Source of the DNA: Burkholderiaceae bacterium
Lineage (GTDB): Bacteria > Pseudomonadota > Gammaproteobacteria > Burkholderiales > Burkholderiaceae_D
Assembly (NCBI GenBank): GCA_030157545.1
Contig: JAOAUN010000048.1
Span: forward strand, 62,001-126,000
DNA: 64,000 bases
Reading direction: 5' to 3'
Part shown: piece by piece, positions 28,176 to 40,946 of the stretch
Numbering within the stretch: position 1 is the first letter of the stretch
How the letters are laid out: every line of letters starts with the position of its first letter
Translations under genes and position numbers: made by a program
Notes under the pieces: model-generated
The model's database searches: none
Told to the model about the DNA's origin: nothing
What the model saw: the letters and a program-made list of their open reading frames with translations, nothing else

Positions 28176-28979
28176 ATGTGGATAGATAGCCATTGCCATC
28201 TGGATGCGGCGGAGTTCGGCTGCGACCCGGCTGCCATTGTCGCAGAGGCCGTGGCAGCCGGTGTATCGTGGATTGTGCTGCCTGCCGTCGCGCGTGCAAA
28301 CTTTTCCACCGTTGCCCAACTCGCGGCCCATCTGGGCAACTGCGCATACGCGCTCGGCATTCATCCTTTGTATGTGCCACAGGCTACAGAAAACGATTTG
28401 CAAGTACTGCGCGAGACAGTCGCTGCGGCGATCACAGACCCGCGCTTCGTCGCGATTGGTGAAATCGGCGTCGATTTTTTTGTGCCGCAATTGAAGCTTG
28501 CTCCTATGCGCGCGAAGCAGGAGTTTTTCTATGCCGAGCAATTAAAGATTGCGCGCGATTTTGACCTGCCAGTGATTTTGCATGTGCGCCGTTCGCAAGA
28601 CACATTGTTGAAATACCTGCGCCGGATTCCGGTGCAAGGCGGTATTGCGCACGCGTTCAATGGCAGCGCGCAGCAAGCCGAGATGTTTATCAAGCTGGGA
28701 TTCGCGCTTGGCTTTGGTGGCGCAATGACGTTTACGCGCGCACTGCAAATCCGGCGGCTCGCTGCCAGCCTGCCAGAGCAAGCGCTCGTACTCGAAACGG
28801 ACGCTCCCGATATTTCTCCTGCATGGCTGCATCCGGCGCCTAACAAGCCGGCGCAGATTCCCCATATCGCAGCGGTGCTGGCCGAGTTGCGCGGCCAGCC
28901 TCTGGCAACCATTGCCGAGCAGACGACCAACAATGTCGCTCGCGTCTTGCCCCGCCTTGGCAGCCTGATGATGGCCTGA
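28176..28979 (+). CDS. TatD-family metal-dependent hydrolase
   Basis: 267-residue TIM-barrel deoxyribonuclease-like enzyme. The first metal motif DSHCHLD is at residues 4-10. A second block GEIGVDFF, LHVRRSQD, GIAHAFNGS and the late LETDAPD follow. The stop codon is immediately followed by the comEC start. DNA quality control or 3'-5' exonuclease activity is the family role. Which of the TatD paralogues (TatD, YcfH, YjjV) it represents is not certain; the short form and downstream comEC fit YjjV-like best. Confidence 0.88.
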   Translation: MWIDSHCHLDAAEFGCDPAAIVAEAVAAGVSWIVLPAVARANFSTVAQLAAHLGNCAYALGIHPLYVPQATENDLQVLRETVAAAITDPRFVAIGEIGVDFFVPQLKLAPMRAKQEFFYAEQLKIARDFDLPVILHVRRSQDTLLKYLRRIPVQGGIAHAFNGSAQQAEMFIKLGFALGFGGAMTFTRALQIRRLAASLPEQALVLETDAPDISPAWLHPAPNKPAQIPHIAAVLAELRGQPLATIAEQTTNNVARVLPRLGSLMMA

Positions 28980-31331
28980 GTGCGCGCGTTCGCGCTGGGC
29001 TTGCTGGCCGGCGTTTGCTGGCTGCAGCTGCAGGCCGTGTTGCCACCTGTTCTTTTCGCTTATGCATTGCTGGGCGCAGCCCTGCTGGCTTTGCTTTGGA
29101 AGCGTCACGCAGCATGCTTGCTGGTTGCCGGTATGGCGATCGGATTTGGCTGGGCAGCTTTGCTTGCGCACTGGCGCCTGCAAGAAGAATTGCCGCTGGC
29201 GCTGGAAGGCCAGGATATCGTTGTGACCGGTACCATCGCCAATTTGCCGACTCCGGTCGCGCGCGGGCAGCGTTTTCATTTTGCGGTCGAGGCAGCGCAA
29301 GGGCCGGATGGTGTGGCACTGGCAGTGCCGTCCATGCTGATGCTGGGGCTGTATGACAATCAGCATGAAGCTGCCGCAAACATTCAGCCAGGCGAGCGCT
29401 GGCAGTGGACGGTTCGCCTGCAGCGTCCGCACGGGAATGCCAATCCTTACGGGTTTGATTATGAAGCGTGGCTGCTAGGGGAGGGTGTGCGCGCCACCGG
29501 CAGCGTGCGTCCGCTCGGACAGCGCAGGCTCAATGCTTTCGTGCTCAGTCCGCGTAGCTTGCTTGAGCGTGGCCGCGGCGCGCTGCGGCAGCGCATTCAA
29601 CAGGCATTGCAGGGCAAACCATACTCGGGTGTGATCGTCGCACTGGTGATGGGTGACCAGCGCGCTGTCAGCCAGTCTGACTGGACCATTTTCAATCGCA
29701 CCGGCATTGGCCATCTGGTTTCCATCTCTGGCCTGCACATCACCATGATTGCCGCCTTGTTCAGCGCGCTGGCGCACTGGCTGTGGCGCTGCTCTTTTTT
29801 TACCAAGGCGAGTTTGTCGTTGCGGTTGCCGGCGCAACGTGTAGCCGCTTTGGCAGGCGTGCTGGCGGCGCTGACTTATGTGGCGCTGGCTGGCTTTGGC
29901 GTGCCGGCGCAAAGAACGCTGCTGATGCTGGGCGTGATTGCAGCTGCTCTCTGGGCCGGTCGCATTACGGCAGTTTCTCAAGTGTTATGTGCGGCCTTGA
30001 TAGCCGTACTGTTGCTGGACCCGTGGTCGGTGCTGTCGCCCGGTTTCTGGCTGTCGTTTGCCGCGATTGCCTGCATTTTGTTTGCCTCGGCAGGGCGCGC
30101 CGGTGAACTTGCGTCAAGCCGCTGGCAAAGTCTGGCAGCGGCTGCGCGCACGCAGTATGTCGTTTCGCTCGGTCTGGTGCCGCTGACTGTTTTACTGTTT
30201 GCGCAAGTCTCGCTGGTCGGGCCGCTGGCGAATGCAGTGGCGATTCCGCTGGTTAGCTTTGTCGTCACGCCACTGTCCTTGCTCGGCAGCGTAATGCCCG
30301 CGCCGTTGGCGGGATGGCTGCTGCTGGCGGCACATTTTGTCGTGGCTAAGTTGGCGCAAGTGCTGACATGGTTGGCCGGTTTGCCGCATGCGGTGTGGCA
30401 GGCGCCGCAGCCGGATGCGTTGACTTTCTGTTTGGCAGCGGCTGGCATGCTGTGGCTGCTGGCGCCGCGCGGCTGGCCATTGCGCTGGCTGGGTTTTCTG
30501 GCCTGGCTGCCGCTGTTGATGTCGTCACCCACCAGTCCTGAGCAGGGGCTGTGGGTGACCGCTTTTGATATAGGGCAGGGTAATGCGCTTCTGGTAGAGA
30601 CGGCCAGCCACCGTCTGCTCTATGACACCGGCCCCGGCTATTCGGCAGAGTCCGACAGCGGTAGCCGCGTGCTACTGCCGTATTTGCGTGCCCGCGGCAT
30701 CAGTTGGCTCGACGGCATGGTGGTCTCGCATAGCGACAATGACCATGCCGGCGGCGCGCTGACTGTCATGAATGGCATGCGAATCGGCTGGGTCAGTTCG
30801 TCTTTGCCGGCGTCGAATCCGATTTTGCAGCGCGCGCCGAATCATCATGCCTGCGCCACCGGCCAGAGCTGGTCGTGGGATGGGGTGCGCTTCGAGATGC
30901 TGCAGCCGACAACAGAAAGTTATACGGTCGCGTCACTCAAGCCGAATGCGCGCAGCTGCACCTTGAGGATCAGTTACCAAAACTATTCAGTGCTGCTGGC
31001 TGCCGACATTGAGGCAGCGCAGGAGCGTGCGCTGCTGGAGCGGCTGCCGGACCGTTTGCCATCGACGATCTTGCTTGCGCCGCACCATGGCAGTGGTACT
31101 TCATCGACACCGGCATTTCTGATGGCAGTGCAGCCGCAACTGGCGCTGTTTCAGGTGGGGTATCGCAATCGCTATCATCATCCCAAGCCTGAAGTTTATA
31201 AGCGCTATGCCGAACTGGGCATCCGGCGCCTGCGCACTGACGAGACTGGCGCGTTGCAAATCATGATCAATGATGCCGTGACGATCCGTGAGTACCGGTC
31301 AGAACGGCAACGTTATTGGCAAGGGCGATGA
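28980..31331 (+). CDS. comEC: ComEC/Rec2 DNA-uptake channel
   Basis: Inner membrane channel that carries single-stranded transforming DNA into the cytoplasm. 783 residues, GTG start directly behind the tatD-family stop. N-terminal DUF4131 region, central competence domain with GIGHLVSISGLHITMIAAL near residue 242 and many membrane helices. The C-terminal metallo-beta-lactamase domain has DIGQGNALLVET and SHSDNDHAGG. All three domains are complete, so natural competence is plausible. Confidence 0.95.
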   Translation: MRAFALGLLAGVCWLQLQAVLPPVLFAYALLGAALLALLWKRHAACLLVAGMAIGFGWAALLAHWRLQEELPLALEGQDIVVTGTIANLPTPVARGQRFHFAVEAAQGPDGVALAVPSMLMLGLYDNQHEAAANIQPGERWQWTVRLQRPHGNANPYGFDYEAWLLGEGVRATGSVRPLGQRRLNAFVLSPRSLLERGRGALRQRIQQALQGKPYSGVIVALVMGDQRAVSQSDWTIFNRTGIGHLVSISGLHITMIAALFSALAHWLWRCSFFTKASLSLRLPAQRVAALAGVLAALTYVALAGFGVPAQRTLLMLGVIAAALWAGRITAVSQVLCAALIAVLLLDPWSVLSPGFWLSFAAIACILFASAGRAGELASSRWQSLAAAARTQYVVSLGLVPLTVLLFAQVSLVGPLANAVAIPLVSFVVTPLSLLGSVMPAPLAGWLLLAAHFVVAKLAQVLTWLAGLPHAVWQAPQPDALTFCLAAAGMLWLLAPRGWPLRWLGFLAWLPLLMSSPTSPEQGLWVTAFDIGQGNALLVETASHRLLYDTGPGYSAESDSGSRVLLPYLRARGISWLDGMVVSHSDNDHAGGALTVMNGMRIGWVSSSLPASNPILQRAPNHHACATGQSWSWDGVRFEMLQPTTESYTVASLKPNARSCTLRISYQNYSVLLAADIEAAQERALLERLPDRLPSTILLAPHHGSGTSSTPAFLMAVQPQLALFQVGYRNRYHHPKPEVYKRYAELGIRRLRTDETGALQIMINDAVTIREYRSERQRYWQGR

Positions 31332-31397
31332 GTTATTGCACGTAGTTTGCGCAAGTGCCGTATCGCCATGGCGTGCGTATGCCAGCATCTTTGTCCC

Positions 31398-32306
31398 ATG
31401 AAACGCATCTCTTTTGCGGCGCTGCTGCTTGCTATTTTTGTCGATGCTGCCTGTTTTGCCGGCGAATTGCCGGTCTCGAAGCTTGAGATCGATCAATTGC
31501 TGGCCACTGGCAGAGCCAGCATGACGGTCGATATTGATAATGATTCGCTGCTGTTGAATCGCTCGGACGGCTTTTACACGAGCGGCGTCAGGATATCGAA
31601 AAGCTATCGTTTGCCTGTTGACGATGGCTGGCATTCTGCAGGCTGGCGTGTCGGGCAGCAAATGTATACGCCATCGAACGTGCGCTTGCTGCCGGAGCAG
31701 ATCGGCCGCTTCGAACATCCGTACGCAGGCTGGATTTATGCAGGCGTTTGGAGCAGGGCCGAGCATGCCGATGGCAGCGATGTCGCTGTCGGCCTTGATC
31801 TGGGATGCATCGGACCCTGTAGCGGCGGCAGGCTCACGCAGGAAGTGTCGCATCGCTGGTTGAATCAGCCCAAGCCGCGCGGCTGGGCATCGCAGATACG
31901 CAATGAAATCGGGGTGGTGCTGAGCGCAGGAGGACGTGCACCTGCCTGGAAACTGGCGCCTTATTTGGACTTGCGACCGGGTCTTGCTTTCAGGTTAGGG
32001 AATATTTTTACCGACTTGACCGCGGATGCCACGCTGCGGGCGGGCACAATCGGCAGTTCCGTTTTTTTGCGCGGCGCCATTCGCGCAGTCGGCTATGATG
32101 CGACGCTGCAGGGTGGTTTGTTTTCGGATAATGACGTGCGCACCGTCAAGCCGCGCCGCTGGACCGGAGAGGCAGAGCTGGGCATGCAATGGTTAAAATC
32201 GCAATGGGCCTTGCGTATTTCGTTCGTTCGCCGCTCCAATGAAATTAGTGGCTTGCCTGCCCGCGAGGGCACGCAGAATTTCCTGCGCGTGTCGGTCACC
32301 TGGTAA
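31398..32306 (+). CDS. LpxR-like lipid A 3'-O-deacylase
   Basis: 302-residue outer membrane beta-barrel protein of the LpxR/DUF2219 family, which removes the 3'-acyloxyacyl group of lipid A. Signal peptide 1-22 ends at CFAGE. The motif DNDSLLLNRSDGFYTSGVRIS matches the family substrate/metal region (N and D residues), followed by EHPYAGWIYAGV. Terminal residue is Trp (RVSVTW), as usual for barrels. Start at 31398 chosen for the signal peptide. Confidence 0.85.
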   Translation: MKRISFAALLLAIFVDAACFAGELPVSKLEIDQLLATGRASMTVDIDNDSLLLNRSDGFYTSGVRISKSYRLPVDDGWHSAGWRVGQQMYTPSNVRLLPEQIGRFEHPYAGWIYAGVWSRAEHADGSDVAVGLDLGCIGPCSGGRLTQEVSHRWLNQPKPRGWASQIRNEIGVVLSAGGRAPAWKLAPYLDLRPGLAFRLGNIFTDLTADATLRAGTIGSSVFLRGAIRAVGYDATLQGGLFSDNDVRTVKPRRWTGEAELGMQWLKSQWALRISFVRRSNEISGLPAREGTQNFLRVSVTW

Positions 32307-32318
32307 TCATTGATAGCT

Positions 32319-32358
32319 AAGCGGATAAGTAAGCGGATAAGTATGCGTATAAGTAAGC
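32319..32358 (+). repeat. Short tandem-like repeat upstream of pyrG
   Basis: Three to four degenerate copies of an approximately 12-base unit (AAGCGGATAAGT and variants) follow the lpxR-like stop. No dyad or gene is associated. Confidence 0.7.
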
Positions 32359-32368
32359 GCCGCAATAA

Positions 32369-35004
<2,636 letters not shown>

Positions 35005-35016
35005 ATCACTCGATAG

Positions 35017-36336
<1,320 letters not shown>

Positions 36337-36343
36337 AAAAAGA

Positions 36344-36367
36344 GGCCGGGACAACCCGGCCTTATTC
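36344..36367 (+). terminator. Terminator-like hairpin after eno
   Basis: Seven-base perfect stem GGCCGGG / CCCGGCC around ACAA, followed by TTATT. It ends just before the ftsB start, so ftsB is either read through or has its own weak promoter. Confidence 0.75.
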
Positions 36368-36368
36368 C

Positions 36369-36665
36369 ATGCGCCTGATTTTAATTTCCCTGACGGCCTT
36401 GCTTGTGTTGATCCAGTACCCGCTCTGGCTGGGTAAGGGTGGCTGGCTGCGTGTGTGGGATTTGTCCAAGCAACTTGATGGTGCACTGGTCAAGGAGCAA
36501 GAGCTCAAGGCCCGCAATGCCAAGCTGGCTTCTGAAGTGCAGGATCTTAAAGAAGGCACCGGCGCTGTTGAAGAGCGCGCGCGGTATGAGCTGGGGATGA
36601 TCAAGGATAACGAGGTTTTTGTGCAGATTCTGGCGCCTGAACATAAGGCCGAAGTTAAGCGCTGA
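36369..36665 (+). CDS. ftsB: Cell division protein FtsB
   Basis: Bitopic division protein that forms the FtsQLB complex. 98 residues. Membrane helix at residues about 3-21, then a leucine-zipper coiled coil ([20 protein letters not shown]) and the conserved [16 protein letters not shown] segment. It lies downstream of eno, as in most proteobacteria. Confidence 0.94.
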   Translation: MRLILISLTALLVLIQYPLWLGKGGWLRVWDLSKQLDGALVKEQELKARNAKLASEVQDLKEGTGAVEERARYELGMIKDNEVFVQILAPEHKAEVKR

Positions 36666-36690
36666 ACTTTAGTGGTACATAATGAAAGCC

Positions 36691-36776
36691 ACTGGGTTCC
36701 AGCGTGCGCTGGAACGACAGTATTTTTCGGTTAGCCCTTAAATTGCCGCCATTCCAGCGCACGCTGGAATCCAGCG
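36691..36776. repeat. REP-like inverted pair between ftsB and hslO
   Basis: Two palindromes, TTCCAGCGTGCGCTGGAA (36697-36714) and its reverse-complement copy (36752-36769), face each other across about 37 bases. The outer sequence CACTGGGTTCCAGC and its inverted form extend the match. Placed between convergent genes, as REP/BIME elements usually are. Same family as the element at 58711. Confidence 0.8.
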
Positions 36777-36799
36777 CCTCAGTTTTTTAATCACAACCC

Positions 36800-37726
36800 T
36801 CAATGCTGCTGTTCCCCCGGCGGCTGTATCGCTTCAGCCAAAGTCTCGGTAGCAAACAGCTGCACACAATCGACTTTGTCGAAGCTGTAATCCTGGCCGC
36901 AGAATTCGCAATTGACCGCCAGCTGACCGAGCTCTTCCAGCGCATCATCGACTTCTTCCTTGCCCAGCATTTTCAGCATGTTGCCGACTTTCTCCCGCGA
37001 GCAGCCGCAATGGAAACTCGGATGGCGCGGCTCGAACACACGCAGCGTCTCTTCCCAATACAGCCGCTGCATCAGCGTCATGATGTCGGTCTCGAGCAAT
37101 TCGCTGTTTTGCATGGTGGAGGCGAGCATGACTGCGCGATTCCAGGTGTCGCCATCGTCCACCAGTTTCAAGTCTATGCCGCCGTCGGATGGCAGTTTTT
37201 GCAGCAGCAGTCCGCGCGCCACATTGCCATCGGCCGCCAGCCAGAGGCGGGTATCCAGCTGCTCCGAGCGCATCATATAGTTTTCGATCACACTGGCAAC
37301 CGAGTCGCCATCGAGGGCGACAATGCCTTGATAGGCTTGTTGCCCCGGCAGTTTGTCGTTCGGGTCGAGAGTGATTGCAAAGCGACCATTACCCTGCTGG
37401 TTAACCAGTTGCTGCAGCGTTGCGTCATCGGCTACCACAGCAGCTTCTCTGAGCTTGGCCATAGCGCGCACGCGCAATGTTGAATCGCATTCCACCACCA
37501 GTAATTGCACCGGACCGTCACCATGAATTTGCATGATGATGGAGCCGTTGAATTTCAGGTTGGCCGACAACAAGGCCGCAGCCGACAGCATTTCTCCGAG
37601 CATGGTTCTGACGGCAGGCGGATATTCGCGCCGCGCCTGTATCTGTTGCCAGGTATCGGAAATCTCTACCAGCTCGCCACGCACCAGCGAGCTTTCAATC
37701 ATAAATTTTTGTAGCGTATCCGACAT
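36800..37726 (-). CDS. hslO: Redox-controlled chaperone Hsp33
   Basis: Holdase activated by disulfide formation and zinc loss under oxidative stress. 308 residues. The C-terminal zinc centre is complete: C240-G-C242 and C273-EF-C276. The start overlaps the stop codon of the upstream carbonic-anhydrase-like gene by one base (TAATG), indicating an operon. Confidence 0.96.
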   Translation of the reverse strand: MSDTLQKFMIESSLVRGELVEISDTWQQIQARREYPPAVRTMLGEMLSAAALLSANLKFNGSIIMQIHGDGPVQLLVVECDSTLRVRAMAKLREAAVVADDATLQQLVNQQGNGRFAITLDPNDKLPGQQAYQGIVALDGDSVASVIENYMMRSEQLDTRLWLAADGNVARGLLLQKLPSDGGIDLKLVDDGDTWNRAVMLASTMQNSELLETDIMTLMQRLYWEETLRVFEPRHPSFHCGCSREKVGNMLKMLGKEEVDDALEELGQLAVNCEFCGQDYSFDKVDCVQLFATETLAEAIQPPGEQQH

Positions 37727-38262
37727 TAATCTATCCGCTTCAAGTGTTGTTGGTAGTAACTTGCACGCTCTACATAGCTGGCGGCGCTGGCTTTGAGTCC
37801 GGCGAGCTGCTCTTCTGTCAGCGTCCTAACGACTTTGGCTGGCGAGCCGATGATGAGTGAGTTATCCGGAAACTCTTTGCCTTCGGTGACCAGCGCGCCC
37901 GCGCCGACCAGCGAGTTCTTGCCGATTTTTGCGCCGTTCAGGATCACTGCTTGTATGCCTATCAGGCTGCCGTCACCGATGGTGCAACCATGCAGCATCG
38001 CCTGATGGCCGACGGTGACGCCGGCACCCACGCTCAACGGATAGCCTTGGTCGCTATGTACGACGCAGCCTTCTTGCAAATTGGACTTTGCACCTATGGT
38101 CAGGGTTTCATTGTCGCCACGCAGGGTGGCGCCGTACCATATGCTGACTTGTGCGCCGAGCACAACTTTGCCGATGATGTTGGCAGACTCAGCCACATAA
38201 GCAGAGGCATCGATTTTGGGAGCGTGTTCGCCCAATTGGTAAATGGCCATTGGATTTTTCAT
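37726..38262 (-). CDS. Gamma-carbonic anhydrase-like hexapeptide protein
   Basis: About 178 residues of left-handed beta-helix repeats, YrdA/PaaY/CaiE group. GDNETLTIGAKSNLQEGCVVHSD near residue 60 and GHQAMLHGCTIGDGSLIG carry the histidines that bind metal in this family. Starts at 38262 (MKNPMAIYQL) or 38250 (MAIYQL); neither has a clear ribosome binding site. Actual carbonic anhydrase activity is uncertain for this subgroup. Confidence 0.88.
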   Translation of the reverse strand: MKNPMAIYQLGEHAPKIDASAYVAESANIIGKVVLGAQVSIWYGATLRGDNETLTIGAKSNLQEGCVVHSDQGYPLSVGAGVTVGHQAMLHGCTIGDGSLIGIQAVILNGAKIGKNSLVGAGALVTEGKEFPDNSLIIGSPAKVVRTLTEEQLAGLKASAASYVERASYYQQHLKRID

Positions 38263-38307
38263 TAAAATGCCGGAATTCGGCAACTGTCGGCATTTTACCA
38301 ACTGAGC

Positions 38308-39129
38308 ATGCATTCCTCTTCCAGTCCTGAAATTTCAATTGAGCTACGCGCCGCCACACTGGCTTTGCTATGCGAGTCCGATGCAGCGGTCAAGGTCAGC
38401 GGTACGCGCGCCTTGTTTGATAGCTGGTCCAGGGGCGAGGTGCGGCTGGATGCGGATGCGGTCTTGTTAGCGGAGGGAAGTGTGCCGGGCCGGCCGGCAT
38501 TGCCACAGCTGGTTTCGCCGCGTGAGGTCGCGCATCGCTCGATGGGTACTGCCGAAGGCAGGGCAGCGATGGTGCATGCCATGGCGCATATTGAATTTAA
38601 CGCCATTAATCTGGCGCTTGATGCGCTGTGGCGTTTTGAAGCGATGCCAAGTGATTACTATGCGGACTGGTTGCAGGTAGCAAATGAAGAGGCCTTGCAC
38701 TTCTCTTTGCTTGCTGCGCATTTGCAGACCTTGGGTTTTTGCTATGGTGATTTCACCGCACACAACAGTTTGTGGGACATGGCGGAAAAAACACAGCACG
38801 ATATTCTTGCGCGTATTGCACTGGTGCCGCGCACGATGGAAGCGCGGGGTCTGGATGCGTCACCGGCAGTGCGTGCCAAACTTGCGCAGGCCGGTGACAT
38901 GGGTGCGGCAGGAATTCTCGATATAATTTTGCGCGATGAAATCGGCCATGTATTGACAGGCAATCGCTGGTATGGCTGGTTGTGCCAGCAACGCGGGCTT
39001 GATCCTTTAGAAACTTACGCATTGCTGGCAAATCAATACAAGGCGCCCGTGTTGCGTGGCCCGTTCAATCTGGATGCCCGGCGCGCAGCCGGGTTTTCAG
39101 AAGCCGAACTCGATGCATTGCGCTCTTGA
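38308..39129 (+). CDS. DUF455 ferritin-like protein
   Basis: 273 residues. Helical core with carboxylate/histidine pattern of a di-iron site: HIEFNAINLALD near residue 95, NEEALHF near 129 and DEIGHVLTGNRWY near 210. It belongs to the DUF455 family, related by fold to MiaE. The substrate is unknown. Divergent from the hexapeptide gene. Confidence 0.82.
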   Translation: MHSSSSPEISIELRAATLALLCESDAAVKVSGTRALFDSWSRGEVRLDADAVLLAEGSVPGRPALPQLVSPREVAHRSMGTAEGRAAMVHAMAHIEFNAINLALDALWRFEAMPSDYYADWLQVANEEALHFSLLAAHLQTLGFCYGDFTAHNSLWDMAEKTQHDILARIALVPRTMEARGLDASPAVRAKLAQAGDMGAAGILDIILRDEIGHVLTGNRWYGWLCQQRGLDPLETYALLANQYKAPVLRGPFNLDARRAAGFSEAELDALRS

Positions 39130-39132
39130 TAC

Positions 39133-39939
39133 TTATTGCGCGACCCAGCCGCCATCCATATTCCACGCGACACCCCTTACCTGACTGGCGGCATCGCTAC
39201 ACATGAACACTGCCAGCGCGGCTAATTGTTCAGGCGTGACGAATTCACCGGACGGTTGTTTTTCCAGTAGCAGTTCCCGCTTCGCTTGTTCAACCGGAAT
39301 GTCTTGTTGCGCGGCGCGTGCATCCACCTGCTTTTGTACCAGTGGCGTCAATACCCAGCCGGGACAGATGGCATTGCAGGTAATGCCGGTCTGTGCGTTT
39401 TCTAAAGCGGTGACCTTGGTCAGGCCGACGATGCCATGCTTGGCAGCGACATAGGCGGACTTTTGTGCCGAACCGACCAGCCCGTGCGCAGACGCGATGT
39501 TGATGATGCGGCCCCAGTTGCGCTCTTTCATGTAGGGCAGTGCCAGTCGCGTTGTATGAAACGCCGACGTAAGATTGATGGCGATGACGGCATCCCAGCG
39601 CTCGACCGGAAAGTCTTCAATGTTGGCGACATGCTGGATGCCGGCATTGTTGACGAGAATATCGACGCCGCCAAAACGTGCAGTAGCTTGTTGCATCATC
39701 GCTTCGATTTCGGCTGGCTTCGACATATCGGCAGCGCAGTAGAGGGTGTCAACCTGATAGGTGCTTTCGGTTTCTTTTTGCAAGGCGGCTATCATCGCGG
39801 CCTCACCAAAGCCATTGAAAATGATATGCGCACCTTGCGCTGCGAGCGCTTGTGCCATACCCAGCCCGATGCCGGAAGTCGATCCGGTGACCATTGCGGT
39901 CTTGCCTTTTAGTTGACCACTCGATTGCCCGTTCTGCAT
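39133..39939 (-). CDS. bdhA: 3-hydroxybutyrate dehydrogenase (SDR)
   Basis: Short-chain dehydrogenase of 268 residues acting on (R)-3-hydroxybutyrate in polyhydroxybutyrate turnover. Cofactor motif TGSTSGIG at about 18-25, NNAG near 97, catalytic S-Y-K across ASAHGLVGSAQKSAYVAAKHG (split motif near 148-168), and C-terminal GWVLTPLVQKQ plus WNMDGGWVAQ typical of BdhA. Other SDR substrates remain possible. Confidence 0.88.
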   Translation of the reverse strand: MQNGQSSGQLKGKTAMVTGSTSGIGLGMAQALAAQGAHIIFNGFGEAAMIAALQKETESTYQVDTLYCAADMSKPAEIEAMMQQATARFGGVDILVNNAGIQHVANIEDFPVERWDAVIAINLTSAFHTTRLALPYMKERNWGRIINIASAHGLVGSAQKSAYVAAKHGIVGLTKVTALENAQTGITCNAICPGWVLTPLVQKQVDARAAQQDIPVEQAKRELLLEKQPSGEFVTPEQLAALAVFMCSDAASQVRGVAWNMDGGWVAQ

Positions 39940-39960
39940 GCTTGTCCTCGCGTTATAGTG

Positions 39961-39976
39961 TTGATCATTAGATCAA
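39961..39976. promoter_or_regulatory. Perfect dyad between bdhA and hydrolase gene
   Basis: TTGATC-ATTA-GATCAA is a perfect inverted repeat in the 101-base divergent region. Spacing differs from the FNR consensus (TTGAT-N4-ATCAA), so the cognate regulator is unknown. Confidence 0.4.
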
Positions 39977-40040
39977 GATTTTAAGCTGATCCGCCAGTAA
40001 AATGGCGTTTTACTCATTCACCCTTTTTACTGACAACCCT

Positions 40041-40916
40041 ATGACCCAAGAAGCCCTGATCAAACATGTGCAATGTCTGTCCCCGGCGGGCTTGCATCAG
40101 ATGGCTTACAAGGAGTGGGGCGATCCTGCCAATCCTGCGGTGCTGGTTTGCGTGCATGGTTTGACGCGCGTGTCTGACGACTTTGATAATTTAGCCGTTG
40201 CCTTATGCGACCGCTATCGTGTGATCTGCCCGGACGTAGTCGGTCGTGGGCGTTCGTCATGGCTTGCCAATCCGCAGTTTTATCAACTGCCGCAATATGT
40301 CAGCGACATGGTGACCTTGATTGCCAGGCTCAATGTGCCGCAGGTCGACTGGTTCGGCACTTCAATGGGCGCGTTGATCGGAATGGGGCTGGCCGGACTG
40401 AAGGATAGTCCGGTGCGCAAGATGGTGATGAATGATGTTGGTCCGGCGTTGAACTTTCCGGCGTTGGCACGCATCGGTGAATATCTGGGAGCGGATGTGC
40501 GCTTTGACAGCTTCGAGCAGGGTTGCACTTACATACGCACCGTTGCGGCGCCTTTTGGCCCGCATAGTGACGACGAATGGGCAAAACTGGCGCGTGACGT
40601 ATTGCGCCAGACGCCGGACGGCAAATGGATACGGCATTACGATCCGGCCTTGTCACTGCCTTTCAAGACGATGACGATGGAAAATGCAGCGCAAGGTGAA
40701 GCGGCGATGTGGGCTGCTTATGACGCCATTCGCTGTCCGGTATTGCTGGTGCGTGGCAGTGAGTCGGATTTGCTCACGCGCGAAACCGCTGCGCAAATGA
40801 CGCAGCGCGGCCCGCGCGCCGAATTGCTTGAGCTCGCTGGCATAGGACATGCTCCTACGTTCATGCATGATGATCAGATTGCATTGGCGCAGCGCTTTCT
40901 GACGGGCTTGAATTAA
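40041..40916 (+). CDS. Alpha/beta hydrolase
   Basis: 291-residue alpha/beta-hydrolase fold enzyme. Oxyanion region VCVHGLTR near residue 37, nucleophile elbow GTSMG (Ser near 107), acid in LLVRGSESDLL and catalytic His in GIGHAPTFM. Start at 40041 (MTQEALIKH); an ATG at 40002 in the same frame would add 13 residues. It lies 30 bases before relA in the same direction. Substrate unknown; esterase or thioesterase is likely. Confidence 0.88.
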   Translation: MTQEALIKHVQCLSPAGLHQMAYKEWGDPANPAVLVCVHGLTRVSDDFDNLAVALCDRYRVICPDVVGRGRSSWLANPQFYQLPQYVSDMVTLIARLNVPQVDWFGTSMGALIGMGLAGLKDSPVRKMVMNDVGPALNFPALARIGEYLGADVRFDSFEQGCTYIRTVAAPFGPHSDDEWAKLARDVLRQTPDGKWIRHYDPALSLPFKTMTMENAAQGEAAMWAAYDAIRCPVLLVRGSESDLLTRETAAQMTQRGPRAELLELAGIGHAPTFMHDDQIALAQRFLTGLN

Positions 40917-40946
40917 TGACGTTTACTGGCGAAGTGCCCCCTATTT

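Noticed and set aside
39961..39976. FNR/Anr site
   Set aside because: Half-sites TTGAT and ATCAA are separated by six bases, not four.
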